Of a stretch of 64,000 nt of DNA, positions 16,889 through 25,777 are shown one piece after another (the stretch's first letter is position 1; every line of letters starts with the position of its first letter). This DNA comes from Laceyella sacchari (GTDB taxonomy: Bacteria; Bacillota; Bacilli; Thermoactinomycetales; Thermoactinomycetaceae): NCBI RefSeq assembly GCF_004343255.1, contig NZ_SMDD01000001.1, positions 694,577 to 758,576 on the forward strand, read 5' to 3'. The notes beneath the pieces are model-generated. The model was not told the DNA's origin and did not search any database. It saw only the letters and a program-made list of their open reading frames with translations. The position numbers were made by a program, and so were the translations under genes.

Positions 16889-18399
16889 CCGGCTTAGTGT
16901 ATTTGGTGGGTGCTGGCCCCGGAGACCCAGGTCTTATCACAGTGAAAGGCTTGGAAGCCATCAAGAAAGCCGATGTGATCATCTATGACCGTCTGGCGAA
17001 TCCCCAGCTGTTAAAGCATGCACGCCCCGGTACAGAATTGATTTACGTGGGGAAGCTTCCTGATCGCCATACGCTGAAACAAGAAAAGATCAATGAGCTA
17101 ATTGTGGAAAAGGCGAAAGAGGGCAAGGTGGTTACCCGCCTCAAAGGAGGCGATCCTTTTATCTTTGGCCGAGGTGGCGAAGAAGCGGAATGCTGTGTGG
17201 AAGAGGGCATCGCTTTTGAGGTGGTTCCCGGTATCACTTCTGCCATTGCAGTGCCTGCATACGCGGGTATCCCTGTGACACATCGTAATTATAATACGTC
17301 TTTCACAGTGGTGACAGGACATGAGTGCCCAAAAAAAATTAAGTCGTCGGTTCGATGGGATAAGGTGACACTGGCTTCGGAGACACTGGTGTTTTTGATG
17401 GGTGTGAGTAACCTGCCGTATATCGTGAGCAGCTTGCTGGAGCACGGACGCTCCGAGGACACACCGATCGCATTGGTTCGCTGGGGCACGCGGGCGGAAC
17501 AGCGCACTATTGTCGGCACCCTTGCAGACATTGTGCAGAAGGTAGAGGAGGCCGGATTACGCTCTCCTGCTGTCATTGTTGTCGGTGAAGTGGTGAAATT
17601 GCGCGAACGCTTGCAATGGGTTGAGAAAAAGCCTTTGTTTGGCAAACGGATCTTAGTGACCCGAGCGCGTAGCCAGAACAGTGCGCTGGTTGAAAAAATC
17701 GAGGCCTTAGGCGGGGAAGCGATCGAGTTCCCGGTGATTCGGATTACTCCGCCCAAACGGCAGGATGTGTTTGATGATGCCGTCAAGCAACTGGATAAAT
17801 ATGATTGGGTCATCTTCACCAGCGTCAACGGGGTGGACTGTTTTTTCAAACGCTTACGCGAGTTGCGCATCGATATCCGGACATTGGCCAAGGCGCGAAT
17901 CGGGGCGGTAGGCGCTAAAACAGCGGAAGCCTTGCTTGACAGAGGATTGTTGGTTGAATCATTGCCAGGGGAGTATCAACAAGAAGCGTTGGTTGAGCAT
18001 TTGCGTCCCTTGGTGAAAGCAGGGCAGGAAATCTTGTTGCCGCGCGCGAATATCGCTCGCAAGGTGTTGCCGAACGAACTGGCGCGCATGGGATGCCATG
18101 TGACGGAAGTGGATGCTTATGATACGGTAGCGGATGCAACGGAGGCATCTGAAGTAGTTAAACTGTTGCAAGAAGGCGCCATTCATGTGATCACTTTCAC
18201 AAGTTCTTCCACCGTACGCAATTTCTTGAAGGCAGTGCGATCAGTCACAGAAGAAGCCGAGGCATTGCTGGCGTCAACGAAAGTGGTGTGCATCGGCCCC
18301 ATTACCGCACAAACTGCGCGGAAACTTGGAGTGCGAGTTGATGCAACCGCTGAAACATACACAATTGACGGGCTTGTGGAGACAATGAAACAATTGTAA
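16885..18399 (+). CDS. cobA/hemD: CobA-HemD fusion: uroporphyrinogen-III C-methyltransferase / uroporphyrinogen-III synthase
   Basis: This 504-residue protein joins two enzymes. Residues 1 to about 245 are the S-adenosylmethionine-dependent methyltransferase CobA/SUMT (VGAGPGDPGLITVKG, LKGGDPFIFGRGGEE, PGITSAIAVPAYAGIPVTHR). Residues about 250-504 are HemD, the uroporphyrinogen-III synthase (KRILVTRARSQ and FTSVNGVDCFF). One chain therefore both makes uroporphyrinogen III and diverts it towards siroheme or cobalamin. Such fusions occur in clostridia and some Bacillales; B. subtilis has a separate hemD. Cotranscription with sirC supports siroheme synthesis. Confidence 0.94.
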   Translation: MTGLVYLVGAGPGDPGLITVKGLEAIKKADVIIYDRLANPQLLKHARPGTELIYVGKLPDRHTLKQEKINELIVEKAKEGKVVTRLKGGDPFIFGRGGEEAECCVEEGIAFEVVPGITSAIAVPAYAGIPVTHRNYNTSFTVVTGHECPKKIKSSVRWDKVTLASETLVFLMGVSNLPYIVSSLLEHGRSEDTPIALVRWGTRAEQRTIVGTLADIVQKVEEAGLRSPAVIVVGEVVKLRERLQWVEKKPLFGKRILVTRARSQNSALVEKIEALGGEAIEFPVIRITPPKRQDVFDDAVKQLDKYDWVIFTSVNGVDCFFKRLRELRIDIRTLAKARIGAVGAKTAEALLDRGLLVESLPGEYQQEALVEHLRPLVKAGQEILLPRANIARKVLPNELARMGCHVTEVDAYDTVADATEASEVVKLLQEGAIHVITFTSSSTVRNFLKAVRSVTEEAEALLASTKVVCIGPITAQTARKLGVRVDATAETYTIDGLVETMKQL

Positions 18400-18456
18400 C
18401 GCACCCGAAATGCTGAAAGTTTACTCAGGCTCAAGGAACAGAGAGGAGTAGTTGCA

Positions 18457-19431
18457 ATGCAACCATTCATGCGCCATCGTCGTTTACGCGCCAACGAAGT
18501 AATCCGTAACTTGGTGCGCGAACACCATCTGCATGTGGAGGATTTGATTTACCCCATGTTTGTGGTTGAAGGGGAGAACATTAAAAATGAAGTGCCATCA
18601 ATGCCTGGTGTGTTCCACCTGTCGCTAGACCGGCTTGAAGAAGAATTGGAAGAACTCAAGGCATTGGGCATTTCATCTTTGATGGTTTTTGGTGTGCCCG
18701 CTGAGAAAGATGAGGTGGGTAGCCAAGCAGACCACGATCATGGCATTGTGCAACGAGCGATTCGCCAGATTAAAGAAACGCATCCTTCTTTTTACGTGAT
18801 TGCCGACACCTGTTTGTGCCAATACACTTCGCACGGCCATTGCGGGATCGTGGAAAATGGGGAAGTGCTTAACGATCCTTCCCTGCGCCGGTTGGCGGCG
18901 ACCGCCGTGTCGCAAGCGGAAGCGGGCGCTGACATGATTGCTCCTTCCAATATGATGGATGGGTTTGTTTACGCGATTCGGAAAGGCTTGGATGAGGCGG
19001 GTTACGCACATATTCCGATTCTGTCTTATGCTGTGAAATATGCTTCCAACTTCTATGGTCCATTCCGTGATGCAGCCCATTCCACACCGGAATTTGGTGA
19101 CCGCCGTTCGTATCAGATGGACCCGGCCAACGCCCGTGAAGCCATGCGGGAAGCGGCATCTGACGTCGCTGAAGGTGCCGATATGCTGATGGTCAAGCCA
19201 GCGATGTCTTATATGGATGTGATCTATCGGGTGAAAGAGCGGTTTGATTTACCCGTCGTTGTCTACAATGTGAGCGGGGAGTACTCCATGATTAAAGCTG
19301 CCGCGCTTAATGGCTGGATTGATGAGGAAAAAGTAGTGATGGAAACCATGCTTTCGTTTAAACGTGCTGGTGCAGACCTCATTATCACCTACCATGCCAA
19401 AGACATCGCTCGCTGGTTGCGAAAAGGATAA
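18457..19431 (+). CDS. hemB: Delta-aminolevulinic acid dehydratase (porphobilinogen synthase)
   Basis: This is a 324-residue enzyme that condenses two aminolevulinates to porphobilinogen. The zinc site is [13 protein letters not shown], and Schiff-base lysines lie in LSYAVKYAS and [10 protein letters not shown]. The length is normal. AGAGGAG precedes the ATG. A terminator follows, so the cluster splits here and hemL is transcribed separately, unlike the single B. subtilis operon. Confidence 0.96.
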   Translation: MQPFMRHRRLRANEVIRNLVREHHLHVEDLIYPMFVVEGENIKNEVPSMPGVFHLSLDRLEEELEELKALGISSLMVFGVPAEKDEVGSQADHDHGIVQRAIRQIKETHPSFYVIADTCLCQYTSHGHCGIVENGEVLNDPSLRRLAATAVSQAEAGADMIAPSNMMDGFVYAIRKGLDEAGYAHIPILSYAVKYASNFYGPFRDAAHSTPEFGDRRSYQMDPANAREAMREAASDVAEGADMLMVKPAMSYMDVIYRVKERFDLPVVVYNVSGEYSMIKAAALNGWIDEEKVVMETMLSFKRAGADLIITYHAKDIARWLRKG

Positions 19432-19488
19432 GCCAGTGCAAAACGCATAAAGGATGGCTGGACTTTAGCCAAGCGTCCAGTTGCATGA

Positions 19489-19520
19489 CGGGCCTCCCGG
19501 AAACAGGGGGCTCGTTTTTT
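19489..19520 (+). terminator. Rho-independent terminator after hemB
   Basis: A 9-bp stem with two wobble pairs (CGGGCCTCC/GGGGGCTCG) is followed by six T residues. The rest of the 298-base gap after hemB holds no convincing gene. Confidence 0.8.
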
Positions 19521-19729
19521 CATTGCACGGTTTATGGGGGATGCCGGCGAGATCACAAGGGGGGATATTTTTTGTAAGAGGTTCTGGATAAGCAGATGGT
19601 TATGCGGTATGATTTGATATTAAGTCGGATTCGTCTGACCATTCTGCTAGTGGTAAGAGGGTGGGATGAGCGATGTTGTGCGGTTGCCTGCCCATACCTA
19701 TCCGCAAAAGAAGGTAAAAGGAGAATACG

Positions 19730-20959
19730 ATGATTTCCCATGACATTGCCAATTCACTAAATGAGCATTCTTGGATTCGCGTCATGTTTCAAGAAGGGAA
19801 GAGATTGAAACAGTTGCATGGTGAGGAGCATGTGTTTGACTTTTCCATTGGCGGCCCTGCCTTGGAGCCACCGGAAGCCTTTTATCAGTCCTTGCGCAAG
19901 GTTGTGGATGAACCTCTGGCTGGCAAGCATTCTTATGGTGATTATCAAGGGTTGTATGAAGCCCGGGAGCGCATTGCCTCTTACTTGGCCAACCGCTATC
20001 AAACTGGATTCTCACCGGCACATGTAGTAATGACATCGGGAGCGGCGGGAGCGCTGAACCTGGTGTTTAGAAGTATATTGAATCCCGGTGATGAAGTGGT
20101 ATTGCTGGCTCCGTATTTTCTGGAGTACGAGCGGTATGTGACCAACTTCGGTGGAGCCTGCACCATCGTTCCGCTGAAGGAGGGGTCTTTTGATATCGAC
20201 ATCGACGGCGTGAAAGAGGCGCTTACGGACAAGACGAAAGCGATCATGGTCAATTCACCCCACAATCCGACCGGCAAAGTGTTTTCACAGGAGAACTTGT
20301 CGCAATTGGGCCGGATGATGGCTGAGTGGGAAACCGAGACAGGGCGCCGGCTGTTTATGGTGTATGACTCCCCTTATGACCAATTGACCTTTGGTGGTAC
20401 ATACGCTAACCCGTTTTCCGACAGCGACCGTGTGATTTTTGTTGGTTCTTTCAGCAAAGAATTGGGACTTGCCGGGGAACGGGTCGGTTATATTGCACTC
20501 AATGAAGCATTTGAGCACAAGGAGTTGCTTGCGGCCGCGCTGGCTTACTGCAACCGGGTGATGGGATTTTTGCACGCTCCGATGCTGATGCAACGGGCTA
20601 TCGCCGGTATGGATAGCTTGGAAGTGGATGCCTCTCCATATCGGCTTCGCAGTGAGATGATGTCAGACATCCTACGGGAAGCGGGCTTTTCGTTTCTCCC
20701 GCCGCAAGGGGGATTTTTTATCTTTCCGAAGTCGCCCATTCCTGATGACGTGGCTTTTTGCATGGAAGCGATGGAGCGGTTCCATCTCTTGGTTGTGCCG
20801 GGCAGCCAATTTGGCCGAGCAGGTCATTTCCGCGTGTCCTTCAGTGTGCCACTGAAACAAATCCAGCGTTCTAAAGATGTGTTTTGCCAATTGCGGGCGT
20901 TTTTCAGCGGGGACGAGGTGAAGACAAGCGCAGGAATGCCGGTCAATCTGGTAGAGTAA
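19730..20959 (+). CDS. Class I/II pyridoxal-phosphate aminotransferase
   Basis: This is a 409-residue fold-type I aminotransferase. It has the phosphate-binding TSGAAGALNLVFR region, NSPHNPTGKV, VYDSPYDQL and the PLP lysine in SFSKELGLAGERVGY. It resembles aspartate/aromatic aminotransferases, but the substrate cannot be fixed from sequence. It has its own SD (AAAAGGAG) and lies between two terminators, so it is a one-gene unit inserted between hemB and hemL. B. subtilis has no gene here. A link to tetrapyrrole synthesis (itself using a related fold, HemL) is possible but unproven. Confidence 0.85.
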   Translation: MISHDIANSLNEHSWIRVMFQEGKRLKQLHGEEHVFDFSIGGPALEPPEAFYQSLRKVVDEPLAGKHSYGDYQGLYEARERIASYLANRYQTGFSPAHVVMTSGAAGALNLVFRSILNPGDEVVLLAPYFLEYERYVTNFGGACTIVPLKEGSFDIDIDGVKEALTDKTKAIMVNSPHNPTGKVFSQENLSQLGRMMAEWETETGRRLFMVYDSPYDQLTFGGTYANPFSDSDRVIFVGSFSKELGLAGERVGYIALNEAFEHKELLAAALAYCNRVMGFLHAPMLMQRAIAGMDSLEVDASPYRLRSEMMSDILREAGFSFLPPQGGFFIFPKSPIPDDVAFCMEAMERFHLLVVPGSQFGRAGHFRVSFSVPLKQIQRSKDVFCQLRAFFSGDEVKTSAGMPVNLVE

Positions 20960-21012
20960 GGTGATCGGCTGTGCCCGATATTCCTCCATCGTAGGATCAG
21001 ACTTACATCAAG

Positions 21013-21050
21013 ATGGGAGCCGGCCGATTTACGGGCGAAGCTCCCATTTT
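21013..21050 (+). terminator. Terminator after the aminotransferase gene
   Basis: An 8-bp stem ATGGGAGC/GCTCCCAT with inner pairing is followed by a short T run. Confidence 0.65.
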
Positions 21051-21141
21051 CTCAAAAAAGTCGCTTTCCCATTAGATGGGTTTGCTTTATTTGAGGTACA
21101 ATATGCTTGTGAAGAGTTTTACATAAAAGGTAGTGATATGG

Positions 21142-22434
21142 ATGCATAAAGGATATGATCGTTCCATCGCGAATTATCGCCAAGCCCAACAAGTGATTCC
21201 AGGCGGAGTGAACAGTCCGGTTCGCGCATTTAGATCAGTGAAGATGAATCCGGTGTTTATTGAGCGCGGATTCGGTTCCAAAGTAGTGGATGTAGACGGC
21301 AACGAATACATCGATTACATCGGTTCATGGGGGCCTCTCATTTTGGGGCATGCTCATCCTAAAGTAGTGGAAGCTATCAAAACGACTGCGGAGAAGGGAA
21401 CCAGCTTTGGTGCCCCGACCGAATTGGAGACCTTGATGGCTGAGACGGTGGTTGAACGCATGCCGTCGGTTGAGATTGTGCGGATGGTCAACTCGGGAAC
21501 GGAGGCCACGATGAGTGCCTTGCGTTTGGCTCGTGCATACACCGGACGCAACAAGATTCTCAAATTTGAAGGAAGCTATCATGGACATTCCGACAGCCTG
21601 CTCATTAAAGCTGGCTCCGGCGTGGCCACCTTGGGTTTGCCGGACAGCCCGGGTGTGCCCGAGAATATCGCTCAGCACACCTTGACGGTACCATACAATG
21701 ATCTGGATAGCGTCAAGCTGGTATTTGAAAAAGTGGGTGAAGAAATCGCCGCCGTCATCTTGGAACCGGTGGCTGGAAACATGGGCGTCGTTCCTCCTCA
21801 GCCTGGGTTCCTTGAGGGATTGCGTGAGTTGACGGAACAGCATGGCGCATTGCTCATTTTTGACGAAGTGATGACCGGTTTCCGGGTTGGTTATCACTCA
21901 GCCCAAGGGCGCTACGGCATCACCCCCGATTTAACGACGATGGGTAAAGTGATCGGCGGCGGCCTTCCGGTGGGGGCATATGGTGGCAAAAAGGAGATCA
22001 TGGAACAGGTCGCACCCGTTGGTCCGGTGTACCAAGCGGGAACGCTGTCGGGCAATCCGTTGGCCATGGCCGCCGGTTATGCCACCTTGTCAGAGATGAC
22101 ACCTGCTGCTTATGAAGAGTTAGAACGCAAAGGACGGATTTTGGAGGAGGGGTTGCGCCGCAATGCGGAAGAAGCGGGCATCCCACACCATATCAACCGT
22201 GTTGGTTCGATGGTCTGTCTCTTTTTCACCGGAGAGGCGGTTACGAGCTACACCCAAGCGAAGCAAGCAGATACGGAGCGTTTTGCCGAGTATTTCCGCC
22301 TGATGATGGAGGAAGGCATTCTGATTCCTCCTTCGCAATTTGAAGGCATGTTTATTTCGATGGCTCATCAGGATGAGGATTTGAACCGTACGTTGGAAGC
22401 AAACCGCCGCGCACTGGCTCGCTTGAAAAAATAA
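21142..22434 (+). CDS. hemL: Glutamate-1-semialdehyde 2,1-aminomutase
   Basis: This is a 430-residue PLP enzyme that makes 5-aminolevulinate from the HemA product. [11 protein letters not shown] is the family signature near the start, [11 protein letters not shown] binds cofactor and the PLP lysine sits in [21 protein letters not shown] three codons earlier would be too close to the AAAAGG element; the ATG gives exactly the B. subtilis length. The gene lies downstream of two terminators, so it probably has its own promoter. A TACAAT -10-like box at about 21100 lacks a good -35. Confidence 0.95.
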   Translation: MHKGYDRSIANYRQAQQVIPGGVNSPVRAFRSVKMNPVFIERGFGSKVVDVDGNEYIDYIGSWGPLILGHAHPKVVEAIKTTAEKGTSFGAPTELETLMAETVVERMPSVEIVRMVNSGTEATMSALRLARAYTGRNKILKFEGSYHGHSDSLLIKAGSGVATLGLPDSPGVPENIAQHTLTVPYNDLDSVKLVFEKVGEEIAAVILEPVAGNMGVVPPQPGFLEGLRELTEQHGALLIFDEVMTGFRVGYHSAQGRYGITPDLTTMGKVIGGGLPVGAYGGKKEIMEQVAPVGPVYQAGTLSGNPLAMAAGYATLSEMTPAAYEELERKGRILEEGLRRNAEEAGIPHHINRVGSMVCLFFTGEAVTSYTQAKQADTERFAEYFRLMMEEGILIPPSQFEGMFISMAHQDEDLNRTLEANRRALARLKK

Positions 22435-22450
22435 ATTTGCTGTAATGAAA

Positions 22451-22486
22451 GCCTTTCTTTTCGCCAACGCGAAAAGAAAGGCTTTT
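22451..22486 (+). terminator. Rho-independent terminator after hemL
   Basis: A perfect 14-bp stem with a CAAC loop is followed by TTTT, 16 bases after the hemL stop. Confidence 0.9.
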
Positions 22487-22676
22487 CTCTGTTACGCGGC
22501 ATCACTCCGGCAGTTTCCACTGCAAGCTCTTCGCTTAAAGACCTGGTCTTGTCTGGGTTGGGTTATAACTCCATTTTGACCGCATATAGATACAGTAACG
22601 TCTTAACCGATGACCCACGTGTTTGAATGTTGGGTCAAGCGGTACGGCACGAACCTCACAAGGAGGGATTGTGTAT

Positions 22677-23777
22677 ATGGAAAGCAGTTTCACCCAACTC
22701 CGTTTCGACATATCGGAAAATGTTCGTCTCCAATCACAGCAACCCGGCATTGACACCCTCCTGGAGCTGGACTTGTATCCCGACATCGAAATCAAGGATG
22801 AAGGGCAACATTTGAAGATCCAGGGGTATCTGCGGTTAAATGGGTCTTATCTCAAGCAACGGGAAGGCGAAAGTGAGCCAGATGTACATACGAATGGAGA
22901 GGAAGATCAGCAAGAACTGGCTTATGTCATTCCGGTTGAGATTACGCTCCCGCGTGACCGTGCGGAAGAAGATCAGATCTCGGCGGAGGTGGAGGCATTT
23001 GATTATCAAGTGCTGTCCCCTTTTGAATTGAAAATCGATGCGATTCTGATGATCGACGGCTTGCTGCCTGAAAGGCAAGCGGAGATACCTGGCGAAGTGG
23101 CACCGCCCGATAAGGAGGAAGCCCTGCCGGTCTTTTCGGGACAGTCGGCTCAACCGATGGCTTCGCTTGCGCACCAGCATGATTTTGATGACGCCAAAGT
23201 GGAGATTGAATTAGAGACACCTGATGATCCGCAGAAGGGTGACGCTGAGCATGAAGAGCAAGATGTACATCTGATTCAACCGGTAGAGTCGATCGAATCG
23301 ATGCAAGCCAATTCCGAAGAGCAAAAGGCGCTGACAGTCGATCCCCAAGACTTCTGGCGTGAACGCCAGGCGAGCAAACAGGCTCAGACGGCCGAGTCGA
23401 TCAAGGAAGGGGAACAGCCGCCTGAGCCAGTGGAAATGTCGGATTCGGCTGACTCGGAAAGAGTCGATGTGGAGCAGGAACAAACGGATGGCGCACAACC
23501 CGATGAGAAACAGGAAAACACGTCCTGGATCGGCTGGTTGTTGCGGGAAAAAGAAGAAGCGTTTGTGCCGATGAGAATGGTTATTGTCCAGAAAGATGAC
23601 ACAATTGACACAGTAGCGAACAGATATAACGTGTCGGCAAATGAGTTGATCAGGCTAAATCGATTGCAGACAGATGTGCTGGTTGAAGGGCAGATTTTGA
23701 ATGTGCCCAAGCAGCCTGAACAGCCAAGTTCGCATGCAGAGATTTCTTCGTTTGGTTGGTACGGCAAAAAAGGTTGA
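22677..23777 (+). CDS. spoVID: Stage VI sporulation protein D (SpoVID)-like, SPOCS plus LysM
   Basis: This 366-residue protein has an N-terminal SPOCS-type beta domain (about 1-130: FTQLRFDISENVRL and VIPVEITLPRDRA), a long acidic Glu/Gln-rich linker (about 140-295) and a C-terminal LysM domain (about 300-345). In B. subtilis SpoVID encases the forespore with coat proteins and binds SafA. It is shorter than B. subtilis SpoVID (about 575), mainly in the linker. The ATG was chosen over upstream starts because AGGAGG (22661) precedes it. A CATATAGAT element about 90 bases upstream could be a SigmaE -10, but the -35 is poor. Confidence 0.85.
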   Translation: MESSFTQLRFDISENVRLQSQQPGIDTLLELDLYPDIEIKDEGQHLKIQGYLRLNGSYLKQREGESEPDVHTNGEEDQQELAYVIPVEITLPRDRAEEDQISAEVEAFDYQVLSPFELKIDAILMIDGLLPERQAEIPGEVAPPDKEEALPVFSGQSAQPMASLAHQHDFDDAKVEIELETPDDPQKGDAEHEEQDVHLIQPVESIESMQANSEEQKALTVDPQDFWRERQASKQAQTAESIKEGEQPPEPVEMSDSADSERVDVEQEQTDGAQPDEKQENTSWIGWLLREKEEAFVPMRMVIVQKDDTIDTVANRYNVSANELIRLNRLQTDVLVEGQILNVPKQPEQPSSHAEISSFGWYGKKG

Positions 23778-23801
23778 TGCCCACGGAAAGGGGGAGCGGC
23801 A

Positions 23802-24866
23802 GTGGACCGATCAGCTTTAGTGTGGGAAGTGTTGCGGCAATACGGTTATGAAGATGCGTATATGGAAAAAGTGGGTGGCGTAATCTATCTGGCTTTGCCT
23901 GAAGGGGAATATGCGCTGAAGCGTTCCAGAGCCCCGCGTGAAAAATTGTACCTCTTGCACCAACTGTTGAATGAGGCAATTCAATCCGGATGTGACCATC
24001 TGTTGCCTTGGATGGAGACCAAGCAAGGGGAGCCAGTAGCCGAAGTGGAAGGCACCTGTTGGTATATGGTTCCTTGGAAGCGACGGTCTGTCCCAGATGG
24101 AAAGCGCTGGTCATCTGAGGAAGCGATGGGGGCTTTAGCCCGGTTGCATCAGGCGACGGAACCAGGTTGCAAAAAATTGGATGAGTTGGCGCCGTCCATC
24201 CGGCAAGAAGAGATCGAGTCTTGGAAGCGCAAGATGGAGATGTTGGATCAATATGCGAACCAAGGGAAGGATCGCGAATTTATCTCCCCGTTTGAGCGAG
24301 CCTTCGCAAGCGCCAAAGAACAGCTGGAACGTAGTTTCCAATTTGCCATTCGAGGATTGGAACGCTACCGCGAAAGTGAGAACGCCTCCCTGCCGCGCGC
24401 CGTTCTCTGCCATGGCAGGGTTCATCCCAGCAATGTGGTGCAGGACGAAGAGCAAGTCTATCTGATTGATTTTGACCACGCGCAAGTGGATACGCCAGCC
24501 CGTGATGTGGCTCTTGCCATTCAGCGTTTTTCGCTCCATGATGGGGCAGATCCGTTCAAGCTGTTAGAGGCTTATGAACGGGTGTGGAAGTTGGAGCCCA
24601 AAGAGAAGCGGTTGTTGGCCTTGTATTTGTCATACCCCGAGCGAATATTGAAAACACTGGGGCGGTATTTCGACAAACCGCGTACCGCCATGGTAGAGCC
24701 GCAATTCACCAAGCGTTTCGAGCGCGAGATCAGCCAGCATGAACAGATGCAGGAGCTGGTGAAAAGTTTGTGGCCGTCCAAAAAGAAAAAAGAAGAACGG
24801 GAAAAAGTCCAGGTCGCCTCTCACCAACCCGGACGCAAGAAGAAAAGGAAAAGGGCAAATCGCTAG
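23802..24866 (+). CDS. ysxE: YsxE-like spore coat protein of the CotS/aminoglycoside-phosphotransferase fold
   Basis: This 354-residue kinase-like protein has a catalytic-loop motif AVLCHGRVHPSNVV and a DFDH motif (LIDFDHAQVDTP), as in APH/CotS family proteins. The tail from about 325 is very rich in Lys and Arg and could bind nucleic acid or polyanionic coat material. It begins with GTG behind AAAGGGGGAG, 24 bases after spoVID, the same pairing as in B. subtilis. Whether it has kinase activity is unknown. Confidence 0.85.
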   Translation: MDRSALVWEVLRQYGYEDAYMEKVGGVIYLALPEGEYALKRSRAPREKLYLLHQLLNEAIQSGCDHLLPWMETKQGEPVAEVEGTCWYMVPWKRRSVPDGKRWSSEEAMGALARLHQATEPGCKKLDELAPSIRQEEIESWKRKMEMLDQYANQGKDREFISPFERAFASAKEQLERSFQFAIRGLERYRESENASLPRAVLCHGRVHPSNVVQDEEQVYLIDFDHAQVDTPARDVALAIQRFSLHDGADPFKLLEAYERVWKLEPKEKRLLALYLSYPERILKTLGRYFDKPRTAMVEPQFTKRFEREISQHEQMQELVKSLWPSKKKKEEREKVQVASHQPGRKKKRKRANR

Positions 24867-24870
24867 TTTT

Positions 24871-24896
24871 AATCGGGGTTATCCCCGGTTTTTTAT
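24871..24896 (+). terminator. Terminator after ysxE
   Basis: An 8-bp stem AATCGGGG/CCCCGGTT with a TTAT loop is followed by a T-rich run. The next 310 bases (to about 25207) contain no gene or RNA I can support. Confidence 0.8.
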
Positions 24897-25213
24897 TTTT
24901 TGTAAAAGTTTGTGCAGGGCTTTTAATGGTAAACTAAGGGCAAGTACCCATAAGATCACTTCCCACATCAAGAATCTCCTCACTTACATAGATGATGGCA
25001 TAGAAATGGTAGGGACAAGCGTCTTCTCACCTTTTGTTGCCCGATGAAAAAAAGTTGCTTATGACCAAATTATATGCTGCAGGTTGCGTGGTTGCTTGTT
25101 TTTTTGGAGATTTGGGAGAAAGACTAGACAGAAGTGAACGAAACGTGGAGAATAGGAATATGTTATAGGGACCAAATGCGAATGCTGACAGGAAGGGGAT
25201 TTTCAAGTTGAGT

Positions 25214-25366
25214 ATGGTAAAAACCATGGTGAAAAAAGCATATCGCGGTGTTTTGTTTTTGGTGTTTCTCAGTATTCTGATGCTGGTGACCGTATTGTTG
25301 ATGACCTTCTTGGCCGATCCTCAGGCAATGTATGATCACATCAGACAAACGTTTGGTGTTCGCTGA
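25214..25366 (+). CDS. Small single-span membrane peptide
   Basis: This is a 50-residue peptide. It begins MVKTMVKKAYRG, has one hydrophobic helix (about residues 13-34: VLFLVFLSIL then MLVTVLLM) and ends in a short soluble tail DPQAMYDHIRQTFGVR. Four Lys/Arg before the helix predict an inside N-terminus. An in-frame TTG at 25208 has AAGGGGAT about nine bases upstream and may be the true start (MSMVKTM). A hairpin terminator follows 33 bases later. I do not recognise the family; it could be a sporulation or stress membrane peptide. Confidence 0.55.
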   Translation: MVKTMVKKAYRGVLFLVFLSILMLVTVLLMTFLADPQAMYDHIRQTFGVR

Positions 25367-25398
25367 TATATGGCAGGACTGGACTCATACGATTCATT

Positions 25399-25420
25399 GG
25401 CGATCTCCATCGCCGTTTTT
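25399..25420 (+). terminator. Terminator after the small membrane peptide gene
   Basis: GGCGAT/ATCGCC with a CTCC loop is followed by a GTTTTTATTTTG tract. It separates the peptide gene from the valS leader. Confidence 0.65.
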
Positions 25421-25439
25421 ATTTTGTTTGGACGTTTGT

Positions 25440-25468
25440 TTGACTCTCACATGCAAAGGTTGTAATAT
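25440..25468 (+). promoter_or_regulatory. SigmaA promoter of the valS T-box transcript
   Basis: TTGACT and TAATAT are 17 bp apart, about 28 bases before the conserved start of the T-box leader. Confidence 0.7.
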
Positions 25469-25496
25469 AATAAAACAATCAATAAATGATTAATTA

Positions 25497-25749
25497 AGCT
25501 ATGAGAGGGAAGAGTAGGCGGGATAGAGGCCTGTCAGAGAGAGGAGCCCACGGCTGGAAGGCTTCTTCAGGTTACACCGTTGAACGTCGCCCTTGAGCTG
25601 AACATCTGAAGGGTGTTGCTGTGTAAGATGTTCCGGCGCCAACCGATACCTGGCCCTAGAGTGCACTGAACCGACCAGTTGGGTTCGGTGAACAAAGGTG
25701 GTACCGCGAAACAACCTTTCGTCCTTTGCATGGGACGGAAGGTTTTTTA
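25497..25749 (+). promoter_or_regulatory. T-box leader controlling valS
   Basis: The leader carries the stem I element AGGGAAGAGTAG (about 25505), the hallmark T-box AAAGGTGGTACCGCG (25694-25708) and a terminator. T-boxes sense uncharged tRNA; binding to the T-box bulge stabilises an antiterminator. A GTC valine codon at 25586-25588 in the stem I arm is the best specifier candidate, fitting the valS gene downstream. The specifier is assigned by position, without a full fold. Confidence 0.92.
25713..25749 (+). terminator. Regulated terminator of the valS T-box
   Basis: A 12-bp stem with one wobble and an eight-base loop, followed by a T run. Its 5' arm competes with the antiterminator. Confidence 0.9.
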
Positions 25750-25777
25750 TTTTGTCTAACAGTGAGGAGGATGTAAG

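Noticed and set aside
25027-25227. 66-codon minus-strand frame in the ysxE-valS gap
   Set aside because: No SD, low complexity, and it overlaps the better supported small membrane peptide.
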